This document shows, piece by piece, positions 27,573 through 35,962 of a stretch of DNA of 64,000 bases. Both the position numbers and the translations under genes were made by a program. The notes beneath the pieces are model-generated. The model worked only from the letters and a program-made list of their open reading frames with translations, was not told the origin of the DNA and searched no databases. Source of the DNA: Corynebacterium faecale (GTDB taxonomy: Bacteria; Actinomycetota; Actinomycetes; Mycobacteriales; Mycobacteriaceae); contig NZ_CP047204.1 of assembly GCF_030408735.1 (NCBI RefSeq), positions 806,001 to 870,000 of the forward strand, read 5' to 3'. Positions within the stretch are counted from its first letter, which is position 1, and each line of letters starts with the position of its first letter.

Positions 27573-27933
27573 AACTTTGCTTTCTCCTAGCCGCCCACAA
27601 TCAGTTAGAAGACGCGCCGCACCGGAAGGTTCCCGGGGCGCGAGCATGCCAGCTGAGAGGGCGATAACGAATATTTACGACAACAGCAAGGGACCAGTTT
27701 ACAGACGAGACCCCAAAACTCCTAATCCCCTTGTTGTCCGCTTTAGGCAGGGGAGCACTGGGCGAATTCTGTAGGGCCACTGCGGGACTGCGACCAGCAG
27801 GTCCGCAGTTGTGCCCCTGTTTTCCGGCATGTTTCCCGGCGGTGCCCGGAGAGCGGGCGACACGGCGTTATTCAATGCCCGGATGGTACACCAGGGCACG
27901 GATGCCTGCCGGTTTCCCGCAACGGCGGACAGT
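27573..27933. other. 361-bp intergenic region upstream of rpmB and downstream of the SulP gene
   Basis: No gene is supported. The part near rpmB should hold the ribosomal operon promoter. An AT-rich patch around 27663-27685 is the best candidate but gives no clear -35/-10 pair. A bulged stem (27779-27788 with 27801-27809) is present without a T-run. I see no motif resembling the Zur box TGAAAATCATTTTCA. Confidence 0.5.
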
Positions 27934-29619
27934 CTAAATCCGATGGGCGATATGATCCCGCGCATGGGCTGTGGCGGTGTCCAGATCCTCAAACAGGTGA
28001 GTGGGATGTCGCAGGGACCTGATGGCGCCCAGCACACCGAGGACGTGGATGTGCTCCTTGCGAACACCCTTGATCAGAACGGTGACGCCACGACGTTCCA
28101 GGGCCGTGACCAACTCGGTCAACTGGTTGGCACCGGTGGCGTCGATCATCTGGAGCTGGGACAGTCGCAGGATGACCACTTCGATCTGATGCTCATCCCG
28201 ATGGTCCAGGATCTGGTCAAGGATGCGCTCCGCGGCGCCGAAGAACAGGGAGCCTTCGATGCGGAACAGGGCGATACGTTCATCGCCCGCAAATGCCTCC
28301 CCGGGGAGTGTCTCGCGGAAGAGCCCGGTGTCCAGGCTCATGCGGCGCAGAATGAAGAAGGCGGCCACCCCGATGCCGATGGCTACGGCAACCACAAGGT
28401 CCACGCTGATGGTGATCACTGCGGTGATGATGAACACCAGTCCATCCGAGCGGGTGGATCGCAGCACCCGGGATGCCACATTGATGTTGATCATGCGGGC
28501 GGCTGTCACCATTAGAACGCCGGACAGTGCCGCCAGTGGGATCACCGAGACCACGGTGGCCGCGAGGTAGACCACGGCGAGGAGCACCAGGGCATGGATG
28601 ATGGCCGAAGCGCGGGTTCGGCCCCCGGAGCGGACGTTGACCGAGGTGCGCGCAATCGCCCCTGTAGCGGGCATGCCCCCGAAGAACCCCGCGCCGATGG
28701 ACGCCAGTCCCTGGCCCACCAGCTCGCGGTCAGCATTGTAGGGGCCGGTATCCGCCATGGAGGCGGCCACCCTGGCGGATAAGAGTGATTCGATGGCGGC
28801 CAGGGCTGCGACCGCGAACGCGGGGCCCAACAGTGCCCGGATCAGTTCCGGATCCATCGCGGGCAGGGTCGGGGCGGGCAGGGAGCGGGGAATCTCACCG
28901 ATATCATCCACCGGAACCTTCAGTACCAGCACCGCGACAGTGACCACCACGATGGCTACGAAACTGGCCGGCACCTTCGGGGCGAACCTGCCGAGCAACA
29001 GCATCACGATGATCACTGCCGCAACCACGGACAGGGGGAGGAAGGCTCCGGGCCACTCGGCGTGCGTCACTGCATGCCATGCGGCACCCACGGTGTTGGC
29101 TGGCAGTGAGCCGGCGTATCCGACAGCGGCCGGAACCTGTTGCAGGAAGATGATCACCCCGATGCCCAGGGTGAACCCCTCGATGACGGGCCAGGGGATA
29201 TAACTGACCGTGCGCCCCAGTTTGAGGATGCCGGCTAGCAGCACGATGATGCCCGCCATCAAGCTGACGAGCGCGACGGCGGGTATGCCATGGGCTATCA
29301 CGATGGGGGCGAGGATCACCACCATCGCGCCGGTGGGACCGGATACCTGAACGTTGGAACCGCCGAAGATGGCCGCGATGAGACCAGCGACAATGGCGGT
29401 GATCAATCCCGCCTCGGCACTGACTCCGGAACTGACACCGAACGCCAGGGCCAGTGGGAGTGCGACAATGCCGACGGTGATGCCCGCGGTGATGTCCGAA
29501 CGCCAGGTGTATCGGAGGTTGGCGTAATCCTCCATGGATGGCAACAGGCCACGCCACTGCCCGACTCTGGTGGTTCTTGTCCCCTCCGACCTGTTCGTCG
29601 GTGTGGCGGATCCAGTCAT
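27934..29619 (-). CDS. SulP-family anion permease with STAS domain
   Basis: This 561-aa SLC26/SulP transporter of inorganic anions (sulfate, bicarbonate and others) has about 14 membrane segments from residue 40 to 420. They include the family stretches DITAGITVGIVALPLALAFGV, SGPTGAMVVIL and EGFTLGIGVIIFLQQ, and ESLLSARVAASMADTGPYNADRELVGQGLAS. A C-terminal STAS domain follows (about 440-545, with VVILRLSQLQMIDATGANQL). Its start overlaps the arsR stop by 4 bp, so the regulator and transporter are co-translated. The anion cannot be decided; bicarbonate is as plausible as sulfate. Confidence 0.9.
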   Translation of the reverse strand: MTGSATPTNRSEGTRTTRVGQWRGLLPSMEDYANLRYTWRSDITAGITVGIVALPLALAFGVSSGVSAEAGLITAIVAGLIAAIFGGSNVQVSGPTGAMVVILAPIVIAHGIPAVALVSLMAGIIVLLAGILKLGRTVSYIPWPVIEGFTLGIGVIIFLQQVPAAVGYAGSLPANTVGAAWHAVTHAEWPGAFLPLSVVAAVIIVMLLLGRFAPKVPASFVAIVVVTVAVLVLKVPVDDIGEIPRSLPAPTLPAMDPELIRALLGPAFAVAALAAIESLLSARVAASMADTGPYNADRELVGQGLASIGAGFFGGMPATGAIARTSVNVRSGGRTRASAIIHALVLLAVVYLAATVVSVIPLAALSGVLMVTAARMININVASRVLRSTRSDGLVFIITAVITISVDLVVAVAIGIGVAAFFILRRMSLDTGLFRETLPGEAFAGDERIALFRIEGSLFFGAAERILDQILDHRDEHQIEVVILRLSQLQMIDATGANQLTELVTALERRGVTVLIKGVRKEHIHVLGVLGAIRSLRHPTHLFEDLDTATAHARDHIAHRI

Positions 29620-29981
29620 GCCCTGGTCCCCTCGATGCTGGGGAGTGCATTGATGGAGGATAATTCGTCGGTGGAGCTGGTCAGTATCTGGTTAAGCAGG
29701 AGGCGGGCAGTGCGCAGCAGATCCGCCACCTGCGGGTGGGTGAGGCTGTAGGACACCACATTGGCATTTCTCACCGAGGTGACCAGTCCGTACTTGCGGA
29801 GGACGGCGAGGTGCTGGGATAAATGGGATGATTCCAGTCCGGTGTCGTGGATCATGGTGGACACCGGCACTTCCGGTTGGGTGGAGAGGATCTCCAGGAT
29901 TCTGATCCGGTAGGGGTGTGCCAGCCCCTTGAACAGGTTGGCCTTGCGTTCGTAGAGAGGCATTTGATCTGAACTCAACAC
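29616..29981 (-). CDS. ArsR-family transcriptional regulator
   Basis: This 121-aa winged-helix ArsR/SmtB-type regulator has LFKGLAHPYRIRILEILST, the recognition region GLESSHLSQHLAVLRKYGLV and the wing VRNANVVSYSLTHPQVADLL. I chose the GTG at 29981: AGGAGG lies 6 nt upstream, whereas the in-frame ATG at 29999 precedes that ribosome binding site. The protein has no cysteine and only one histidine in the last helix region, so the classical metal sites of this family are missing. A 22-bp perfect palindrome sits 22 bp upstream. It overlaps the SulP gene by 4 bp and probably represses that cassette. Confidence 0.88.
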   Translation of the reverse strand: MLSSDQMPLYERKANLFKGLAHPYRIRILEILSTQPEVPVSTMIHDTGLESSHLSQHLAVLRKYGLVTSVRNANVVSYSLTHPQVADLLRTARLLLNQILTSSTDELSSINALPSIEGTRA

Positions 29982-30002
29982 GTTAGTCCTCCTTGACATG
30001 CA

Positions 30003-30024
30003 GATATGATGAATTCATCATATC
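30003..30024. promoter_or_regulatory. 22-bp perfect palindrome, candidate ArsR operator
   Basis: The core ATATGATGAATTCATCATAT is flanked by G and C to give 22 bp of perfect symmetry. It resembles the ATATGA...TCATAT operators of SmtB/ArsR proteins and lies just upstream of the arsR ribosome binding site. Confidence 0.7.
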
Positions 30025-30205
30025 GTCATGCGCAGTGGCCTGCAACGGTGGAGGATACTGTCGCGGGTGGAGGTTGGCCGTGATGGCGACTGTGTGGGTG
30101 GTGGTGTATAGGTGATTTTCAGATCCCCCGCCACTCATGTAAAGTATTACAGGTTCATTGCCGGTTTTGGCAGTGCATACTTCACCGAACCCAACTCGGA
30201 CACGA

Positions 30206-30222
30206 TCCCCAAAGATTGGGGA
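30206..30222 (+). other. hairpin in the rpmE upstream region
   Basis: TCCCCAA-AGA-TTGGGGA forms a perfect 7-bp stem about 40 bp before the rpmE ATG. It may be part of a structured leader. The 262-bp gap between arsR and rpmE also contains a possible TATTAC -10 near 30146. No known riboswitch fold is recognisable. Confidence 0.3.
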
Positions 30223-30261
30223 ACCGATCCGTAGTTTCAATCCTGAGGGAATCGAGAGTAA

Positions 30262-30528
30262 ATGAAGAAGGACATCCACCCCGGTTACCACCCGGTGGTA
30301 TTCCAGGACGCAGGTACTGGCTTCCAGTTCCTGACCCGTTCCACCGCATCCAGTGATCGCACGATCAACTGGGAAGATGGCAATGAGTACCCGCTGATCG
30401 TCGTTGACGTCACCAGTGAGTCCCACCCATTCTGGACCGGTGCACAGCGTGTCATGGACACCGCTGGCCGAGTCGAGAAGTTCGAGCGTCGCTTCGGCGG
30501 CATGGCTCGCCGTAAGAAGAAGGCATAG
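30262..30528 (+). CDS. rpmE: 50S ribosomal protein L31 type B (zinc-independent)
   Basis: The 88-aa protein starts [16 protein letters not shown] and contains LTRSTASS and the family's SHPFWTG motif near residue 56. It lacks the CxxC of zinc-binding L31, which makes it type B. It lies 11 bp before rpmF and diverges from the arsR-SulP cassette. Confidence 0.96.
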   Translation: MKKDIHPGYHPVVFQDAGTGFQFLTRSTASSDRTINWEDGNEYPLIVVDVTSESHPFWTGAQRVMDTAGRVEKFERRFGGMARRKKKA

Positions 30529-30539
30529 GAGAATAAGCA

Positions 30540-30713
30540 ATGGCAGTTCCAAAGCGCCGTATGTCTCGCGCCAACACCCGTATGCGTCGTTCCCAGTGGA
30601 AGGCTGACAATGTCGCCCTCCAGGACGTGAAGATCGACGGCCAGACCGTTCGCATCCCACGTCGCCTGGTCAAGGCTGCGCAGCTTGGCCTGGTTGACGT
30701 CGAGCAGTTCTAA
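30540..30713 (+). CDS. rpmF: 50S ribosomal protein L32, zinc-independent form
   Basis: This 57-aa protein, [20 protein letters not shown] to LVDVEQF, is a clear L32. It has no cysteines in the C-terminal half where the zinc-binding form carries two CxxC pairs. AGGAG lies 8 nt before the ATG. A strong terminator follows. Confidence 0.95.
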
Positions 30714-30773
30714 AACAGAACAACTCAACAGGATTTCCTTAAATGCCACCAAGGCATTTATAAGAATCTAGTA

Positions 30774-30819
30774 AGAGACCGGATATGCCCCCTGATTACG
30801 GGGACCGTATCCGGTCTCT
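30774..30819 (+). terminator. intrinsic terminator after rpmE-rpmF
   Basis: A 12-bp stem (AGAGACCGGATA with TATCCGGTCTCT) encloses a 22-nt apical region that can itself pair through CCCC/GGGG. It is followed by TTTGCTG. It starts 60 bp after the rpmF stop. Confidence 0.82.
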
Positions 30820-30943
30820 TTGCTGTATACAGTGTTAATATAAGGAAAATTCAAGGGATCCTTGAAGAAGTTTTGAGGCTATTGATGGCAGAGTGACATT
30901 CCGGATCAAATAACCTCCACTTATAACTGAGGGAAGTAAGTCA

Positions 30944-31648
30944 ATGAAGGTTCTCGTTGTTGATGACGAACCAGCTGTACGGGAATCGCTGCGGCGATCA
31001 CTGACATTCAATGGTTATAACGTTGTCACCGCCGAAGACGGTGTGCAGGCGTTAGAGGTCATCGAACGTGAACAGCCCGGTATCGTTGTGCTGGACGTCA
31101 TGATGCCCCGCATGGATGGACTGGAAGTGTGTCGCACGCTGCGTAGTCAGGGTGATGACCGATCCATACTCATCCTCACCGCCCGGGACAACGTCTCAGA
31201 CCGTGTCGGTGGCCTGGATGCCGGCGCCGATGACTACCTGACCAAGCCCTTCGCACTGGAAGAGCTTCTGGCCAGGGTCAGGTCGTTGGTTCGTCGCTCC
31301 GCACTGGAGCCCACTAACGGTAACGGCGGATCATCCGCGCAGGCTGAACTGTCTTTCGGGGATCTCACACTCAACCCGGATACCCGTGATGTCAGTCGCG
31401 GTGGGCGTCCCATCAGTCTCACGCGAACCGAATTCGCACTGTTGGAACTACTCATGAAAAATCCCCGCAGGGTGCTGTCCCGCAACAGCATCCTTGAAGA
31501 TGTCTGGGGATATGATTTCCCCACCTCAGGTAATGCTCTCGAGGTCTACATCGGATACCTGCGCCGTAAGACTGAGCAGGAAGGGGAGAGTCGACTCATC
31601 TACACCGTTCGCGGTGTTGGTTACGTGTTGAGGGAGACTGCCCCGTGA
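30944..31648 (+). CDS. mprA: two-component response regulator, MprA/CgtR2-like
   Basis: This 234-aa OmpR/PhoB-family regulator has an N-terminal receiver with acidic pocket DDE (7-9), phospho-acceptor Asp51 in [10 protein letters not shown] and Lys near 101 in TKPF. A C-terminal winged helix contains [24 protein letters not shown] and [13 protein letters not shown]. It overlaps the sensor kinase gene by 4 bp. Gene order regulator-kinase-HtrA-MoaB-MscL is that of mprA-mprB-pepD-moaB2-mscL in M. tuberculosis, an envelope-stress system. A TATAAC box at 30922-30927 and GGGAAG precede the ATG, so this gene has a short leader. Confidence 0.92.
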   Translation: MKVLVVDDEPAVRESLRRSLTFNGYNVVTAEDGVQALEVIEREQPGIVVLDVMMPRMDGLEVCRTLRSQGDDRSILILTARDNVSDRVGGLDAGADDYLTKPFALEELLARVRSLVRRSALEPTNGNGGSSAQAELSFGDLTLNPDTRDVSRGGRPISLTRTEFALLELLMKNPRRVLSRNSILEDVWGYDFPTSGNALEVYIGYLRRKTEQEGESRLIYTVRGVGYVLRETAP

Positions 31649-33135
31649 CCCTGCGACGCATCGGATCGTCGCACGAGCCCGTCGAGGTTCCACTGGATTC
31701 CACAGAACAACCACATCAGGGGTGGGGTTTCACCACTTCCCTGCGTTGGCGGCTCTCACTGCTGAGATCCGTCCTCGTTGCGCTCACAGTGGGCCTTGTC
31801 ACCGTGGCATCTTATTGGACCGTGTCCAATGCGCTGATATCAGCAGTGGACCGCTCGTTGGACGCCAAGGCCACCACCATGTTGGAGCGTGCGCAGGACC
31901 CTGATTTCTATGATCGCGTCGAATCCGAAATGGAGATTGTCAAGGAGTATGACGGTGGTCTGAGCATCGCGTTATCCCCACCGGGTTGGGAATATGTCAT
32001 CGGTGACAGTATCGCACTGCCTGGGGATCTGCCCATTGACCGATCCCAGCCCAACACCCAGACTCTGACTTCCTCGGGCATGCGGATCCTGATCAAACAT
32101 GATGAGCAGGGGGCAACAGTGGTCCTCACCCAGGAGATGAGCTACTTGCGGGAGCTCATCACCTCGTTGGGAATCCTGCTTCTCGTCCTCGGTATCGCAG
32201 GTGTGCTGGCGTCAATCGTGCTTGGATTCATCCTGTCGGGCGCGAGCCTGAGGCCACTGTCCAGATTGCAGCGCGCCGTGGAGAACATCGCCAGGACAGA
32301 TGACCTCTGTCCCATACCCGTTGTGGGCAATGATGAGCTCGCGCGATTGACGGTGAGCTTCAACGAAATGCTTGAAGCCCTGCGGGATTCACGAATGAGA
32401 CAGTCTCAGCTGGTGGCAGATGCTGGGCATGAGTTGAAGACTCCGTTGACGTCCATGCGCACCAATATCGAGTTGCTCATGATGACCACCCGTCCGAACG
32501 CGCCACAGATCCCGGAAGAGGATCGGAACGACCTGGAACGGGACGTGCTTGCGCAGATGGAGGAGATGTCCACCCTGATCGGTGACCTGGTTGATCTCAC
32601 CCGGGAACAGGACATCGAGGTTCTTGAGCCCATCCATCTCAACCGGGTACTCGACAGCGCGGTGGAGCGGGTGGATCGTCGGCGCCATGATGTCACCATC
32701 ACCACGAAGACAGTTTCCTGGTATCTCAATGGAGACGGATTCGCCCTGACGCGTGCCCTGGTCAATGTCCTGGACAATGCCGTGAAGTGGTCTCCGGAAA
32801 ACGGTAATGTCCGGTTGGACATGACCGTCATCGATGACAAGCATGTCCAGGTCACCGTGGATGATTCCGGACCCGGAGTCCCGGAGGAGGAACGCGAATT
32901 GGTATTCGAGCGTTTCTACCGCGCGGTGAAATCCCGATCGATGCCGGGGTCCGGCCTGGGCCTGGCGATCGTCCAACAGGTGGTCCAACGGCACTCCGGC
33001 CACATTGAGGTGGGGGAATCGGATGATGGTGGGACCAGGATCACCATGGTTTTCCCTGGTACCCAGGACAACAACCTCCTCAGTCCGGGGCAGCCCTCAA
33101 ACGTTCACCAACCTCACAGCAATCGTTCAGAGTGA
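31645..33135 (+). CDS. mprB: sensor histidine kinase, MprB/CgtS2-like
   Basis: This is a 496-aa membrane kinase. Transmembrane helices at about residues 37-60 and 170-192 flank a ~105-residue extracytoplasmic sensor region. They are followed by a HAMP domain, the H-box [15 protein letters not shown] (phospho-His), N-box [10 protein letters not shown]1 VDDSGPGVP and G2 [18 protein letters not shown]. It overlaps the regulator by 4 bp and precedes the HtrA protease gene by 40 bp. In mycobacteria MprB senses envelope stress and is linked to PepD. The same role here is inference from the conserved module. Confidence 0.92.
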   Translation: MTLRRIGSSHEPVEVPLDSTEQPHQGWGFTTSLRWRLSLLRSVLVALTVGLVTVASYWTVSNALISAVDRSLDAKATTMLERAQDPDFYDRVESEMEIVKEYDGGLSIALSPPGWEYVIGDSIALPGDLPIDRSQPNTQTLTSSGMRILIKHDEQGATVVLTQEMSYLRELITSLGILLLVLGIAGVLASIVLGFILSGASLRPLSRLQRAVENIARTDDLCPIPVVGNDELARLTVSFNEMLEALRDSRMRQSQLVADAGHELKTPLTSMRTNIELLMMTTRPNAPQIPEEDRNDLERDVLAQMEEMSTLIGDLVDLTREQDIEVLEPIHLNRVLDSAVERVDRRRHDVTITTKTVSWYLNGDGFALTRALVNVLDNAVKWSPENGNVRLDMTVIDDKHVQVTVDDSGPGVPEEERELVFERFYRAVKSRSMPGSGLGLAIVQQVVQRHSGHIEVGESDDGGTRITMVFPGTQDNNLLSPGQPSNVHQPHSNRSE

Positions 33136-33162
33136 TTGAAGTGGTGCTCCAGTCAGAAAGAC

Positions 33163-33168
33163 CATAAT
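33163..33168 (+). promoter_or_regulatory. -10-like box of the HtrA gene
   Basis: CATAAT ends 7 nt before the ATG at 33176 and there is no Shine-Dalgarno sequence. A separate leaderless transcript of the protease is likely in addition to read-through from the kinase gene. Confidence 0.45.
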
Positions 33169-33175
33169 CGTAGAC

Positions 33176-34447
33176 ATGACAACACCATATCCCCGCAACG
33201 AAGATGACAACGCCGCACCACCCTCAGAGACCAATACCTTTGAACCTGTGCGTAGCGCCTACCAGTCGTGGGGAACATCATCGCCGAGTTCTGATGTCCC
33301 GGTGAACCCGGCCTGGACCAGTTGGGATTCAGACCCGGCACCTTCCGGGACCGCGCCGGCGAAGAAGCAGAAGAAGACGGTGGGGTTGGGGACCGCGCTT
33401 GGCCTCATGCTGGTGGGCTCAGTGGCGGCCGGCAGCATCGTCGGCGTAGCCACCACGCAGTTCGGATCTGATTCCTCCGGCACCGGAGCCTACAACTCCC
33501 TGGACCAGCCGAGTTTGCAACGCACAACCAATGCGGAACCTGGATCCGCTGAACAGGTGGCCGAACAGGTACTTCCCTCCGTGGTCTCCATCCAGGCACT
33601 GACCCGGAATTCCGCCTCTGAAGGGTCGGGTTCCATCATCTCCTCCGACGGCTATGTGATGACGAACAACCATGTGGTGGCAGGGGTGGAACAGAACGGG
33701 GTTCTCCGGGTCACCATGTCCGACGGTTCGACCTCAGAAGCTGATTTCATCGCCGGGGATGCCTCCACCGACATTGCCGTCATCAAGATCAGAAACGCCA
33801 CGGATCTACCCGTGATCAACTTTGGTGATTCTGATGACATCGCCGTGGGCCAGGAAGTCATGGCGGTCGGGTCCCCGCTCGGACTGAGCTCAACTGTCAC
33901 CACCGGTATCGTCTCGGCCCTCAACCGCCCTGTCCGGGCTTCCGGGGAAGGGGGCGAATCCTCTTTGATTGATGCGATCCAGACCGATGCGGCCATCAAC
34001 CCGGGAAACTCGGGTGGTCCGCTCGTGGATATGCAGGGCAATCTGATCGGCATGAACTCGGTGATCGCCTCCATCTCATCCGCGAGTGACACCGGGGGGT
34101 CCATCGGCCTCGGCTTCGCCATCCCCGCCAACTACGCCAAGCGGGTGGCCACTCAGCTCATTGAAACCGGTGCAGTGATGCAGCCCATGATCGGTGTGTC
34201 CCTGGCCAACGGTGCCAATGTTTCCGGCGCATTGATCGCCAGTGTGCAGGATGGAGGGCCGGGAGCCGCGGCCGGACTTATGCCGGGAGATGTGGTGACC
34301 AAGCTCAACGATCGTGTGATTGACAGTGCTGATGCATTAATTGCGGCTGTTCGCTCACATGACTTCGGAGAAACAGTTACTCTAACAGTCACTCAGCAGG
34401 ACACCTCGCAAACCCGTGAGGTGGAGGTTACTCTCACCAGCGAGTAG
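33176..34447 (+). CDS. membrane-anchored HtrA/PepD serine protease with PDZ domain
   Basis: The 423-aa protease has a long, Pro/Ser-rich cytoplasmic N-terminus (1-65), one transmembrane helix (about 69-92), and a trypsin-like domain with His166 (NNHVVAG), Asp199 (STDIAVIKI) and Ser279 (NPGNSGGP). A C-terminal PDZ domain follows (about 330-420, GALIASVQDGGPGAAAGLMPGDVV). It sits behind the MprAB-like system as PepD does in mycobacteria, where the protease both responds to and modulates that system. It should act on misfolded envelope proteins outside the membrane. Confidence 0.93.
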   Translation: MTTPYPRNEDDNAAPPSETNTFEPVRSAYQSWGTSSPSSDVPVNPAWTSWDSDPAPSGTAPAKKQKKTVGLGTALGLMLVGSVAAGSIVGVATTQFGSDSSGTGAYNSLDQPSLQRTTNAEPGSAEQVAEQVLPSVVSIQALTRNSASEGSGSIISSDGYVMTNNHVVAGVEQNGVLRVTMSDGSTSEADFIAGDASTDIAVIKIRNATDLPVINFGDSDDIAVGQEVMAVGSPLGLSSTVTTGIVSALNRPVRASGEGGESSLIDAIQTDAAINPGNSGGPLVDMQGNLIGMNSVIASISSASDTGGSIGLGFAIPANYAKRVATQLIETGAVMQPMIGVSLANGANVSGALIASVQDGGPGAAAGLMPGDVVTKLNDRVIDSADALIAAVRSHDFGETVTLTVTQQDTSQTREVEVTLTSE

Positions 34448-34533
34448 TTTTATACAAAATATCTGATCAATTCGGCAGTAACGGGCTGAAAGCAAGCTAA
34501 CGGCAAGTTAATGACAAGTTTGAGCGAGGAACG

Positions 34534-35124
34534 ATGAGTAACGATACGCTGGGGAATCTCACCGAGGTCGTGGAGTCCCGTCAGCCTCTTCCAAATGTTG
34601 AACCGGACCCGGAGTTTCTCAAGGCCACTGAGCAGGAGTCCACTCTCGCCGTGCAGCGTCGGGCACTCGTGGTCCTGGTTAATGATTACGCGGATGATGA
34701 TTCCACTGAGAATGGTCGTCTTGTCACGGAGCTCCTGATGGAGTCCAATTTTAACGTCGACGCAGTGGTGCTGGTCCCATCGAAGAAGTCACAGATCCGC
34801 CAGGCGATTGAAACTGCGGTTGTGGGCGGTGCTGATCTGGTTCTCACCATCGGTGGTGTGGGTGTCGGGCCACGTGACAGAACCCCTGAAGCTACCCGCG
34901 CGGTGCTTGATCAGACAGTTCCGGGTATCGCCCAGGCTCTGCGTTCCTCCGGTATGGCATGCGGTGCGGTGGATGCATCGGTGTCCCGGGGTATCTCCGG
35001 CATTTCCGGCTCCACCGTTGTGGTCAACCTGGCGGATTCCCGGGCGGCGATCCGCGATGGGATGGCGACCCTGACCCCACTGGTGCACTTTGTTGTGGAC
35101 CAGATGCAGACCTCTGTTGTCTGA
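34534..35124 (+). CDS. MoaB/Mog-domain protein (MoaB2-like)
   Basis: The 196-aa protein has a molybdopterin-binding (MoCF) fold: VVLVNDYADDDSTENGRLVTELL, DLVLTIGGVGVGPRDRTPEAT and ISGSTVVVNLADSRAAIRDGM. In the TGGTG motif the sequence is IGGVG, so the usual Thr is replaced. It has an additional ~40-residue N-terminus. A good GAGGAACG ribosome binding site precedes the ATG. Its place after htrA matches moaB2 in M. tuberculosis. No other molybdenum cofactor gene is adjacent except the divergent moeA-type glp at 38.4 kb, so a moonlighting or stress role is possible. Confidence 0.82.
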   Translation: MSNDTLGNLTEVVESRQPLPNVEPDPEFLKATEQESTLAVQRRALVVLVNDYADDDSTENGRLVTELLMESNFNVDAVVLVPSKKSQIRQAIETAVVGGADLVLTIGGVGVGPRDRTPEATRAVLDQTVPGIAQALRSSGMACGAVDASVSRGISGISGSTVVVNLADSRAAIRDGMATLTPLVHFVVDQMQTSVV

Positions 35125-35142
35125 GTGGAGTGTCGAGCGCCC

Positions 35143-35328
35143 ATGACCAAGAAACGCAGGAGAGCTTTCCGCGCGTCACCCGCGCAGGATTATGATCGCA
35201 CCGCCGACACCCCCGGACCGACTCCCGTCGGGGATCAGGTCCGGGAGGTAATTCTGGATCCTGAGCAGGATGACGCCCCCAGCGGTGAGGAGTTCTGGCT
35301 GGAGCAACGGCCACCGCACTACCACTAG
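35143..35328 (+). CDS. small basic-to-acidic protein, function unknown
   Basis: This is a 61-aa reading frame 18 bp after the moaB-like gene. It begins with a basic TKKRRRAFRASPAQDYDR and ends with an acidic, aromatic EEFWLEQRPPHYH. It has no membrane segment or cysteine. The strand, spacing and codon use fit an extra gene of the htrA-moaB unit, and its end is followed by a bidirectional terminator. I do not recognise a family. GGAG lies 12 nt before the ATG, so the start is only moderately supported. Confidence 0.6.
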   Translation: MTKKRRRAFRASPAQDYDRTADTPGPTPVGDQVREVILDPEQDDAPSGEEFWLEQRPPHYH

Positions 35329-35386
35329 AGCGCTCCGGCTCCATGAGGAGCACCCGTTGTCCACCAGCGGTGATCATTGAGATGAA

Positions 35387-35414
35387 AAACCACCCCAAGG
35401 TCTTGGGGTGGTTT
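35387..35414. terminator. bidirectional intrinsic terminator
   Basis: A perfect 13-bp inverted repeat (AAACCACCCCAAG and its complement) lies between the rightward small gene and the leftward mscL. T-rich sequence follows on both sides, so it can serve both convergent units. Confidence 0.85.
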
Positions 35415-35421
35415 CGCTGTT

Positions 35422-35859
35422 TTACAGGGTGTTCTTGCCGTCCTGCTGATTGTTGGCAGCTTTCTGTGCCTGGAGGAGATCGCGGATCTCAGTGAGCAGT
35501 TCCGCCTCGAGGGAAGCCGGCGCCTCCTCCTCTTCGTCAACACCCTTGCGCTTGGCCAGCGCCTCATTGAGCTTGTTCATCGGACCCACCAGTACGAAGT
35601 AGACGATGGCGGCGATGATGAGGAAGTTGAGCGCTGCGGTGATCACGGCGCCGAAATCAATGAAGGTGTTCGGGTTGTCACTGAAGATGTGGAAACCGAG
35701 TCCGGATACATCTGCGCCACCGACGGATGCGATGAGCGGATTGATGATGTGGTCGGAAAATGCAGTGACGATGCTGGTGAATGCGGTGCCGATGACGACG
35801 GCGACGGCGAGCTCGACAACATTGCCGCGGAGAATGAAATCTCTGAAACCCTTCAACAT
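35422..35859 (-). CDS. mscL: large-conductance mechanosensitive channel MscL
   Basis: MscL is a homopentameric tension-gated pore that releases solutes on hypo-osmotic shock. The 145-aa protein has the N-terminal amphipathic MLKGFRDFILRGNVVELAVAVVIGTAF (pore helix), a periplasmic loop, a second helix NFLIIAAIVYFVLVGPMNKL, and a Glu-rich C-terminal helix bundle. The ATG at 35859 has AAGGAG upstream and matches the family N-terminus; the longer frame to 35919 is not conserved. It faces the HtrA-MoaB unit as in mycobacteria. With betP it forms the window's osmotic-response set. Confidence 0.95.
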   Translation of the reverse strand: MLKGFRDFILRGNVVELAVAVVIGTAFTSIVTAFSDHIINPLIASVGGADVSGLGFHIFSDNPNTFIDFGAVITAALNFLIIAAIVYFVLVGPMNKLNEALAKRKGVDEEEEAPASLEAELLTEIRDLLQAQKAANNQQDGKNTL

Positions 35860-35962
35860 GGGTGGGCGCTCCTTGATCAGGTAGACATTTGTGGGCCAGT
35901 GGTGGAACAACAAAAGCACTATAGCGGAAACCTGATTTGTTTCGACGGGGATAAAAGTTTGT

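Noticed and set aside
27779..27809. Hairpin downstream of the SulP gene as a terminator
   Set aside because: The stem has a bulge and a 12-nt loop, and no T-run follows on the reverse strand.
30003..30024. Reading the 22-bp palindrome as a Zur box for the ribosomal protein genes
   Set aside because: It is an even-length palindrome without the TGAAAAT...ATTTTCA character and sits next to arsR. Its form fits an ArsR/SmtB operator.
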